Below are positions 47,501-59,500 of a stretch of DNA of 64,000 bases, piece after piece. The first letter of the stretch is position 1. Each line of letters starts with the position of its first letter. The position numbers were made by a program, and so were the translations under genes. Under the pieces are notes generated by a model. The model was not told where the DNA came from, did no database searches, and worked only from the letters and a program-made list of their open reading frames with translations. Source of the DNA: Istiophorus platypterus (Eukaryota > Chordata > Actinopteri > Istiophoriformes > Istiophoridae); assembly GCA_016859345.1 (NCBI GenBank), contig CM029119.1, positions 8,505,412 through 8,569,411 on the forward strand. The letters are read 5' to 3'.

Positions 47501-50500
47501 TCTCAGGGGGGTCAGGAACGTCTACAAAAAAAAGGTTGCAATTAGTTTTAACATGCATCAGAAAGGTTTAAAACACAGATGATAAAATAGCTGAAAACCA
47601 CATCAGAGCACATCAGTTACTTTGAAGTAAACTTGAAAAATCTGCTGATATTTTTTGGGAAAAATCTCCACTCACCCACAATCTTCACATACAGCATAGC
47701 CTTATCCTCTCCAGCAGGGTTGGTAACACAGATGTGGTACTTGCCCTCATCTTCCCTCTCTGCCCCCTCTATGACGAAGCAGCTCAGGTCTTTCCTGGAC
47801 TCCACTCTTACACGCCCTGAAGACTCTGTGATTTGCTAACAGTCGGGACATTGTCGTGGCTTAGTAACATCACTTGTAACTGCACAAGTAATGTCAATTG
47901 TCACAATAGACCAATTTGTTTAAAAATAGCCTTGAGTTAAAAGGTTTATGAGTAAAAAAAGAGATAAAGTTGGGGTAACATCAATTAAGCAGACAGATTT
48001 TGGGGCACGCTACAGAGGCACTTGGGCAAACCGGGAAGGCACTTACTGCTAAAGTCACATAGGTTATGGCATTTTTATGTTAAGTATGAACATATATATA
48101 TATTCATAAACATCATTTGGTGCCATGTGCTATACTGCAAGGTTATACTTGTCATATCCTTACATGATCTCCCCTTGACCAAACAACAGTGGGTGCTGGT
48201 TCTCCTGTGATTTCAACATCCAGTCGGAGCTTGTTGCCCGCCACCACAATGATAGTGTTTTGGGAGACCATGTTTCCAGTGGTGTCCAGGTGGATCTTTG
48301 GAGGATCTGGTTAATTTAGAACATACAAAGCGAGAGAGCATGTGGAAGTGGATTTCAATATGAACTACACACAAGTAGTTTTATTGGTAAGCTGAGGTGA
48401 TTTAAAGATACTTACCTTGTCTGGGCACATAGTCGATCTTAATTTCTGTTTGAAGAAACAAAAAGAATTGACAAAATTATGCAGGCTGCTGAAGATTAAT
48501 GCATACACAAAAGCACCTTTGTAATCATTCTGTCTTTCTCACCCAAGAAGTTGAGTTTGGCAGAAAGTGACAGAGCGTATCCATCAGGAATAAATGTGTA
48601 GTCTCCCGCGTCCTCTGGCTTCACATCATCAATAGTCAGCCGGTGAAACCTGAAACAAGCAACAGAGAAGATGTGATGTGGGGAAAAGTAGGTGCCTCAT
48701 GTGCCTCATTGTCTCACAGTTTTAACAAATTTCTTAAGAATAATGTATTCGCCCTCATCTTTGTACCTTCCAGCGTGAGTCATTTTGATGCGGTCACTTG
48801 GCAGGACCTCCACGCCATCTTTGAACCACTTTCCTGTGACCTTGTCATCAGACACCTCGCACTTGAACACAGCCTGCTCTGCTGCCTTGACTGTCAGATC
48901 AGCAATGTCCTGCAACACCTCCAATTCTTTTTCTGGATAAGGCATTGGAAACCACAAGAGAACAGTTCAGGCAGGAAACAGAGCGTATGAAGGTAGGGTG
49001 AGAGGGAGGATAAGGTTCATGACAGTAACATCACCGACACCCACTGCCATGAGTTGTTGGTTTGTTTACAAAGTAAGGTGTTAAGCCCTTGGGCCAGCTG
49101 TTAAATTCAGCTCCATCCTCAGCACTGAGCAGCACAGATTTAAATGACAAAAAACCCAGACTAAAGATAGTCAGTCTATATAAAACACTTTACTGCACAT
49201 TGGTGTAACATCTTTGAATAGTATCTTTTTTAACAATCCCGTCTATAATAAACACAATCATTATTATTATTATTAGTTTTTAGTAACCGGTGTTTTATGA
49301 ATATCACAATCATTCAAAAATGAAATAAAAACTGAATGAGATTATTATATTTTCCAGTGGTACCTTCCACCTCCAGCTCTCCTTTGGTATGACCCCCATT
49401 TGTCCAAGCATGGTACATTCCAATGTCATCCAGCGTAGCCTCCTGGATGATAAGCGTGTGCTTCTTTCCATCCTTCTTGAAGCGATACTTGGAATCTTTG
49501 TCTCTGTGAAGCTCTATATCCTCAAAGAACCTGGAGATGAATATCAAATGAGCATCTTGTCTCAAAGACGTCACTGCTAAATGTTTAATACTGAATCATA
49601 GCAGCAAGCATACGTCTGATATTTTACCAGCCACATTTACGTTTCCACCATTCAGTGAGTGCCCAAAATCAAAATATATGAGTGGGCGTTGCATTCATCA
49701 ATGAGTTATCATAAAAACAAATTCTCTCTAATGGAAAGCATACTATATCTCTATCACTGAAACGTAATCATACACACACCTTGAAATCTTAAATAAACTC
49801 TGAGAATTTTCATCCCCGATTTCGCTTTGCATTGATTCAGAGTAAAACAAAGTCAAAGAAATACGAAAAAACGAGCTTTAAATTCTCTAGTTGAAAGCAG
49901 TCTTTCGGAGCTATTCAAAAAAAGTCTTCAGATTCACTTTAACATGTTCCAGATCTCTTTTGGATATAATACATTTAAATTTGATTCGATTTTAAAAGAA
50001 AAAGAACTCAATCTAGTGGAGTGATATATAGCATAAAAGTAAAAACGGATCTTATGACAAAGTGGTAGGTTTTTTTGAGAGCAGCTTGATGCATATAATT
50101 ATATAAGTAGATGATGACTTTTTTCAATTCAAGAAGCAAACTGATTAAATATTCGGAAATTCAAAAATGTGACCCACACAGGGCATCAGAAAACAAGCTG
50201 AGGGCTTTAAGCATACATCACATTTTATCTGATTTGTAGCAGTTGAAGTCCAGAAGCTTAGTATGTACTTAAACTACCTCACTGTTTGAAGAACATTAAG
50301 TAGTTTATGTTGTATTCTGGCAGGGAATAAAGCCATGTCTGGAAAGAGAGTCCGGAAAGGTTGATCCTATAATGCTTAATACTGTGATATTTACTCACCA
50401 CATGACGTGGGCACCCTCCTCTGACACCTCGATCTCAAACTCCACTCTCTCTCCCACGGTCACATGATAGTCATCCATCAGCTTGGTGATGGTCACAGGG

Positions 50501-53500
50501 GGCTCTGGATAGAGCAGTGGGGGACATTCAAATTTGTGAATTCAACAGAAATGCCATGCAATTCACAAAGTCCCTGTAAGTAAGGTTCTTTGCTGTAATC
50601 TCGGATGTTTTCATCTATTGTTAAACTCAAGAAAAGAGATGGTGCACCTTTGACAAACACCTCTGTGAAACACTTGTCCTCGCCAACCACACACTCATAT
50701 GCAGCATCATCAGCCAAGGACGCCTTATTAATGGTAAGGGTTCTGACATTCCCGGTTGCCTCTATGATATACCTTGAAAAGTGACAAAAAGATTGAACAT
50801 CAGACCAAAGAGTCTACAGAGTTTCCTTATCAAGCTCAAGTTTTATTACAAACACCTTTCAAAAATAATCTCTCTATGTCTAAATCTAACAAATCTTTTA
50901 CAATATAAAGTTCACCATTAGATGATTTTGACAACAATTTTGAAAGATTTGAATTTCGTCCAACAGACCCTGTTTATGCATGCATACATGTATATTTTCA
51001 TCCATTCTGTCACTATTTCTTCGCATTAAGATCCTTAAATGTAGAAATAAAGACCTCTGTCCCAGGGCTTTATATGCATTAGTCTACACGGGGCATAAGA
51101 TGTCTTGGCAGTGCGACTTACTTAATCCACTGGGAGGCTTCTTATGACAGCCTAAAAATAAAACATGTTGATGGCAGCATCGAGTATGACTGTGGCACAG
51201 ATAATTTTAACTTGATATTTTAAAGCACTGCCAATCAGATCCGTCTAATCTTGATGATTAATATGATACAGCCTAACACAACTGTCTAATTAAGCAAATG
51301 TCTTGCATGGGGCTTAGCATGGTGAAAAAAGACACTGAAAAGGTCCACATGAACCGACATTAATCGGTGCGTGTGCGTATGTATTTGTTTTAAAGGACGT
51401 ACTTGGCCGAGGGTTTGATCTCCTGGCCGTTCCTCAACCATTTGACCTGGACGTTGGGATCAAACACCTCACATCTCAAGACAATCTTCTTGCCCTTTTC
51501 CACAGAGTAGCAAGACTCAAGCTTCTTCAGGAAAGCTAGGGTTAGAAAAAAAGGGGGAAAAACTTAAGAATCAAAAAGTCATCATGCCATGAAATATTTT
51601 TAATCTATTATTTTCTCTGACCAATTTTATGGGACCCTGCATCTTGTCTACCTCTCCCCCCTGCTGTCCTCCCATCTCCAGCCCCCTTGAGGCAAAATCT
51701 CAGCTCCCAGTTTACTTCCTTCCCACTTCAAATGCTTCTCGACTTCTTTCCCTCCGTTTACCTCACACCTGATCACACTTACCCTCGCTAGGCTTGGGCT
51801 CGGCCCTCATCTTTTTCAGACGTTTCAGCATGCCCCTCAGGTCAGTGATGCCATACTTAAAGGCGATTTTCTCATACTCGCTTGGATGGGCGTTCTTAAG
51901 CAATTCCCAAACATCTATGTCTGGTTCTTGCTTCTCATGTTTTTTCTTCCTGTCAGTTAAGGAAAGGGAATATGTTTTTGCAAATAGGACCGGGGAAGCA
52001 ATACAGGGTTTTTTGTTGGAAACAATCATACAGCGTGCTTGATAATGAAACCAAATAGAATGTATCTTCTCACTTCTTAGCAGCTTTCAGCAGAGCGCTG
52101 AAATCCAGATCTCCCTCGTCCTCTCCGGCATCCCTGTGTATATGGAACCAGATGTACAGAGTAAACAAGTCCAGGCATATCTTCTTACATGGCACAACAT
52201 TGAATTTACAGTACTATCATATACCGCATGTGCTGAAAGACATGTTCACACACAGACACACACACAACTACACTCACACACACACACTGGAATACATTAT
52301 AAATAGTCTACATACACATTTTCCCTCTTGTGTGTTTAGACATGTGTACATAGACTAATGAGATAGGCTGAAACACAAATCCCAATGCACATACGTTCTC
52401 TTGAAGGCAGACAAAATATCCTCTTGCACCTCCTGATGTGCAGCTGTAACAAGAGAAGTTGCAGAGAATGCAAATTAGGACTGGGAGCAGATCAAAACTC
52501 CTGCACACATGATATCTGTGTCAGCCTCAGTGGGACAGAGTCCACTTTCACTTACCCTCGACAGAGATCTCAAAGGTGGAGCTGTCACACTTGTCTTTTG
52601 ATGTCACCTCGCACCTGTAGCCTCCAGCATCTCCAGGGACCACTTTGATGATCTTCATTTCCCAAGTATAGATCTTGGGGAGAGAATATTACTTAATTAG
52701 TTCTTAGTTACTTTGTTATTTCTGAAAGAAGAGGATCAGATCACGCAGTGCATAAAATTCATGCCTATTTCGTAAGCACATGCACACACCTTAGTATTTC
52801 TGTCATAGGTTTCTTTGAACTGTAAATGTTTCCCAGCCTTGCTGCTGAGGTCCAGCCACTTGCCCTTTAGCCATTTCATGGCTGGTTTTCTTGTCAGGTT
52901 GGTGGAGTTAACCTTGGCTATGAAAGTGACTTCCGTTCCTGCCATTCACGAAAAACAGTGAACTCATACAACATTATCTAATCGGGTTGCAGTTTACAGA
53001 TTGATACTCTTTCCTTTCCCTTCTGGCAATCATTCATCCATCCATTTGTGTCTCTAACCTTCGACTGCGACTACGGAAGCTGGAGGCTTCTCAGTGAAAA
53101 GCCCAGTGAGCTCAGTCAACCCATGCTCTGAAGAAAGGGAGAAAACAATTAGTTCACTTTCTCTGGCAAATTTGAAATCATTTGTGATAAAAAAAAAAAA
53201 AGCATACATGAGGGCTTAAATGACATTGCCAACGTCCACATTGTGCAAACAAACCAGAGTGCAGTGAAATGATTGGATCTTTTTTTGAGCAATCACAAAA
53301 AAAAACCTGACTCACACCTTCACACACAGACTGTGCACATACAATACATATGAAACATTACAACCACAAAATAATAAACCAGCAGCATTTGGCTAAAAGG
53401 ACTTAAAGATAGAAGAGGAGGTGTAATAAGTAAAACAGTTCCTGCAAACATGCACAACATATGAAAATAAAATCCTTGTTGCAAATTATTTGCTTAGCTC

Positions 53501-56500
53501 CAGCTGTAAAGTTGTGATTAACATATATTCAATGAAGTCACAAATTAGGATAAAGTTATATCAGAATTATATAACACCATTTCTTATTAATATGTTTATC
53601 TTGCTTATCATGAATTAGCATCAGTCTAATATAGTAATTTATGAAACTTTCACTACTGATAAGTAATAATTATGTGTTATGGGTTTTTTTTTTTTTGGTT
53701 TGTTATAGGTTAGAAAATGGCGAATGAAAGATACTTTCATAATGATTACAAGGCACTGCCACTAATGGACAACAGGACACTTACTGCCTTATACTTTATG
53801 AATATTTAGATTGGCCAGAACTGCTTTTTTTTCTTATTCATTATCTGAGTAGGGATGGGGTTTGTCCTCCCCAGTCCTAAAAGATAAAAGTCCAATTCTG
53901 TCATTTTTTACTTTTTGACTTTTTCACATGAAACAAGAAAAAAGAGCTGAAATCTCGTTTTGTAGGGTTTTTTTTTCATGTCATACTGTATGTACATTAA
54001 ATGAAACCATTGCATTGCACATACTGCACATATCATGCTTCTAGAGCAACAAAACCCAAACTCATCTGACTAGTAAAACTGCCAGTCCACAGCTCAAAAC
54101 ACATACAGGGACAGGAGGGCAGTGTGGATGTGTTTCATATGTTCATGCAAAGGTTCCAGTGATATATTCAATACACTGTAAATAAGAAAAGGCCAAGAAA
54201 ATCTCAAAATTTCAAGGCAACAACTATGCATTAGACTTGTTAACTTAATTTCTTAAACTTACGCTTTGAGTTCATCCAACTTAGAAGTTTTCTTTTTACT
54301 AGGTAGAAAAATCTATCATGATATATTACATGCCTATTATTCAGAATTTCCATTTTTGTTCATTTACTTTAACCTAAGGGAAGTTTATTGTACCGCCAGT
54401 CTACTCAAATACGTTGATTCACTTCCTCTATTTGTAATCAATTCTAAGATTCAAAGATTCTAAGTTATCAGGGCTCCTTCATTTTTGTTGAAATAAGCGA
54501 CTAGCTACAATTGTGGGCACCAATTTAGATTTTTTTTCTTTAAATGCTGATATTTTTAAGCCTTAAAAACTTCTATTTGTTATTAATACCAAATTAACAA
54601 TTAGACGGGTCAAGAGGAATGACAAATATTTAGCATTCAAAGTAAAGTTCTGTAAACAATGCACATTTTGCATGTGTGTTTGTATTTAAGTTATGTTATA
54701 CTATAAAGTGCAAGTATATTTAAAAATTTCTCAGATTATACCTGGCTCTAACAAATCCAGTCAATTTTTAAGTCAACCATATACCAACCACCCAGAACCA
54801 CTACAGAAATATGACATCTTCCTTAACATTATACTTGACTAACATAATCACACATGGGATGCACACTTCTGAATTTCATAATGTCATATTTGCATGTAGT
54901 GGTTTTCAACGGTCCCGCATTGTGCCTTCAGCTCACCCTTGCCCTCCTCTGCAGGGTTTGACCGAGCAGGGCAAAACAAATACCCCTGTTTAACATATGG
55001 AAGTATAACAACTTGTTGTTATACTGTACCATAGGTCAGTGCAAATCTCTGAGGTAAGACAAGGCAGGGGGAACAGCAATTACAGAATGATTATTCTGTA
55101 GAATTATTACATTAATACACCACACAGTGAAATGCAATCAAAACTACATTTTTCTCGTGACAGTAAGATCATGTCTGTTATCAACTGGAAGTAATCAAAT
55201 GTGTTGATTACTGCACTTTTAATCACCAAACTTGGGATAAATTATTATTTGAAATTACCTTGATGACTTCTTTTGGACTGACCTGGTTACCCAAAACAGA
55301 CCATGTGCACCCCAGGCCGCCTAAACAAACCACTGAAAGGTGACTTAAAAGACATTTGTTGGTTATCTTTTTGTTAAGCACATTTATGTGTCACAAATAT
55401 TATAAATTGTATCAATGTTTGTTGTACATCCCTCTCAGGATACCCCAAGACTAATTAAGCTCCAGCCATTCTGCATATGCTGCCCTTATAACATTCAAAT
55501 GTCTACCATGGCAGGATTTTCTTTTGAGAAACTGTCAGCAAATGCTTGCTAACATTAATGAGAAAAACAGTCTGCAGCTGGTGAAGTGATGATAATCCCC
55601 CACACCCTATACCCCCAGGGGTATGGCTTTAAACAGACTTGGTATGATAACACTTCCAACTCTAATAGACACGCTAACATCAGACTCAGTATTGTGATGC
55701 AATACTGACTCTGGAGTTAGGACTGGGGCTCAAACAAATGACATATATGAAAAATAAAACCAAAACCAGAGGCTAGTTTTTATATAGTCAAAATGTCCTC
55801 CTACACAGTGTACAAAAGATTCTTTGTAATAAAAATTATATCCCAAGAGTACCTCCTGCTCACCAACTTTTATTCAAAAACTCGACCCAGAGACAACGGC
55901 TGGATCTTCATCAGGTCAAAAAAAATGTTTTCATATGTTGAATATATATTTAAGTTTTCGGAGCTGAGCTCTTATAGATGATTAAGTCATAAAACACTTT
56001 GTTTTCTACTCAGTCTCCTTGCTCTCCAACAAATTGCATTTGAAAAAACATGATTTTTACAAAATTAAACTAATGGCAGATTAGTCTTTGTATAAGTCTT
56101 TTCCCATGGCTGAAATTGGGTATGGATATACTGGCATCTGAACTATGTTGAGTTCCAAATAAAGAAAATTTCACCTCCTCAGGTTTGTGTGTGGATTTTC
56201 CTCAGCCGCTGTCTTTGGTTTAAGTCAAGCTCGTACCCATGCTACCAACCAGCTAAAAAATGCTCCAAACATGGTAGATCTTTGAGAGAAAAAAGTGCTT
56301 CAATTGTGGCAGGGACATTGCAGATTAGAAATAACCTCATAATGTTACTAATCTGCAGAGTTTACACCTGCTAATCCTTTTTTCATCTTTTGTCCATGAC
56401 TCAGTTTTCCCTTAGTCATGCTCTGACACTGTGCTTGATTTGGCCTCTCCTCTAAATGTGCCACAGCTCACACTGAGCCACGTCTGGAACATCTGCAGCA

Positions 56501-59500
56501 CAGCATACCTGTTCTCCCACTGGGAAGCTGATGCCACAGCAGGAGGAGCTTTATGAGTCCCACATTCAGTGATGGGCATTCATGACAGGCAAAAAGGATG
56601 ATGAGCTTAGAACAGATAAACAGATAGGAAGAAGCTATGATGCGACCTGTGGCCTAGGATCCATTCCCCCAGGAATTTATGGAAGTGACATCGAGGGCAG
56701 TACCCACTGTTAACATTTAATGACCTCACTCTGCTCTTTGACCCCTCTCTTGGTTCAGCAGGCCACATTTCAAGGAAAAGCTCAGTGGCCAACTTCCCCA
56801 AGATAGCAGTCTTGTTGTGAGGACATCAGCAATGTCACCGTTAGAGGAGTCGGTGGCTATCCACTGCTCCTCTGCATACCCACAATTCCATCATCCACGT
56901 CTCAATATACTGGCCAAATGAACCAAAAAGGAATTACCCCCAATGGACCCTTTGGCCTAACAGGTCAAAATAGAGACCTACAGAGCAGGGGAAAGTTATA
57001 GATATCTCCTCAACACGTGATAATGTGCACTGCACAATAGATTATGGACTACTCAGTTGTCACAAAAGCCTTTGGTTAAGCTGGTCTAGTTGCCCTTCCT
57101 TATCCCTGGGGTGGGATAAGGAAAAGCTTGTTAAAATCCGTGTTCCCCCTCGCACACAGTAGGTACAGGATATTGCCCGTAAATTTGAAGGGCACAACAA
57201 GGGAACATCAGCCTTCAGCTCCCAGAAACCTTGACACTTCCATTACCCTTCTACATTAGATTTACTCCATGTAAGTCCAAATCGAGCAGCCATCCAACTA
57301 ATGGCTCTGGGAGCTGTGCCCCTGAAAGACCATGGCAGACGGGCAAGTTTTGTAACCAGAATAACAGCTCTTGAATTTCACTTGTAAAACTTGAGTTGTG
57401 TTTCCAACCCCAATATTTTTTAGAGTGATGATTTATATATCATACTGACAGCTGTGATGCACAGCCGAGATGCATTAATAGACCTTCTGCAGGTCTCCGG
57501 ACTTCAGACAGAGGATGAGATGTGAATCTGAATATGGCACTTGTGCAGTTTGAAGGCACTGAGTTTGAAGTACTGATTAATGATTTCTTTGATAATTTGA
57601 GCTCTCCTTGCAGCATCATGTGAAGTTGAGAGCCAACTATAAAAGTATCATCACACCAGATAGCACTTGGTATGTTAGCAACAGCTGCCATTGTTTAACA
57701 ATGACTCTTACATATGAACCACAGCTGTGTTTTCACTGTCATTGTTTAAATTGCCAGAGGGGCAGAAGCAAAAGAGAGCTGGTATCATAGGTCACAGATG
57801 GGAGGGGAAACACTCTTCACATGGAGAAACAAATTCTGAACTGCTGAAAGAACATAAACTGCATAATTTGTAAGTGAATTTTCTGCCATTATAAACATAT
57901 ACTAGCAATATAGTACAGAACAGGTATATGACAAGAGGATAGCAGCATATACTAAAGCATGAATGAGGCCACGTCAGTCAGGGGTTTGTCTTCTCTCTGA
58001 CACAGCGAAGGATCTGGTCTGTCATAGGCCAGAGGTGTGACTTATTGTGAAAGTGGCTGTTATGAGGTTGCAAGAATCTCCAAGCTCTGAGGGTGATTCT
58101 CATAGGAGATATGAGTACTCTTGCAGGAACTGCATACTTATATTTTACATTTTAAACTTGTGGCCGAGAGAAGTTTCTTTTTAAATGATTTGATTGAGCA
58201 GCCTGATGGACACTACTGAGACCTATGTTATGAGCGTTATTTCGTCCTTGGGGACAATGAAGTCACAAAGCATGAAGCTTGTTTTCCAAAAAAGTGTCCA
58301 GCCAATGAGGGTTTATATACAACCATGAAGTTTAGTAAACATTCTCATTTTTAAAAATTGTAAAAGTCAGTCCAAATTGAAGTAATGAAAATGATTTCAA
58401 ATAATAAAATAGACCCAGACCAACTTAACACTTCATATATTATGTGACATCTTTACAACACATAAAACCAAAACTATACACAACATAACATTAAAAACAC
58501 TCAAATCATACTTTTGGTGGGGACAAATTAAATTGTCAACAGATACGTCAATATAAATGACGTTCTTTCTTACCATCCCAGTCACCGTCTGAATCTGTGG
58601 CAGACAAGGAAGCAAACAAAACTGAAAGAAAGCCACTAAAAGCAAACAGTTGTTGTTCCACAAGAAGACGTTCAGTTGCAACAGAGACCAATGAACAAAC
58701 ATAAAACAGAGGCATCATGCACCATCACAATGTATTTAAAAAAAAAAAATCACCATATCCAATGCACCTTGCATTCACAAGCTGAAATGTTTTCCTTTTG
58801 ACATGTTCAGGCTGACTGCATGCAGAGATAAATACGTGGATAACGAGAACACATTAAAAAAAAAATACATAAACTGCCTATAGTAGAAATACAGAACATG
58901 GCAGTATATTGTTGAATGCTGTACTTGGAAATACAACAGTAGATTGCAAAATTATATGTTACACATACTGTAAAAACAAATAAGGGTAAAACCTACACAT
59001 AACATCTACCTGTAGAGTTTATGTATATATCAGTCAAATGATAGAAAAATCATAAGGCATTCAATCAACATTTAATGCATAATCCAATTATCAAATTTCA
59101 AAGTAACATTAGTAATCACTAACTTAACCACTATTATATACACTCGATTTGAATGATGAAGTTCATGTATTTTTGGGGTTCACAAAAATACATAACAAAA
59201 TATTATGCATGTCACCTGAGACCAACCTGGAGAGATCTTTGAAAATAAAACGTGGAGTCATGCAGGTGCTGTCATTTCCACACAGTGTAGCACATGTATG
59301 CACGCATATGTGAATACATGTGATTATAAAGACTGAAACATTAAACCATAGCATTCAATGTTCAGGATGCTGCCTTACCTCCATCTGTGGGGGGCAGTTC
59401 TGAGGAAAATTAATGAATGTTAGTTTGAGTCTCAATATCCAGCACACTGTAATCATTCACTATATTTAGTCACAACTGAAGGAGCTGAGAGAATTAATCA

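Noticed and set aside
56400..57800. Possible retrotransposon relic in the large mybpc2 intron
   Set aside because: Sequence texture differs from its flanks, but no reverse transcriptase, integrase or terminal repeat motif could be read in any frame, so it is not called as a mobile element.
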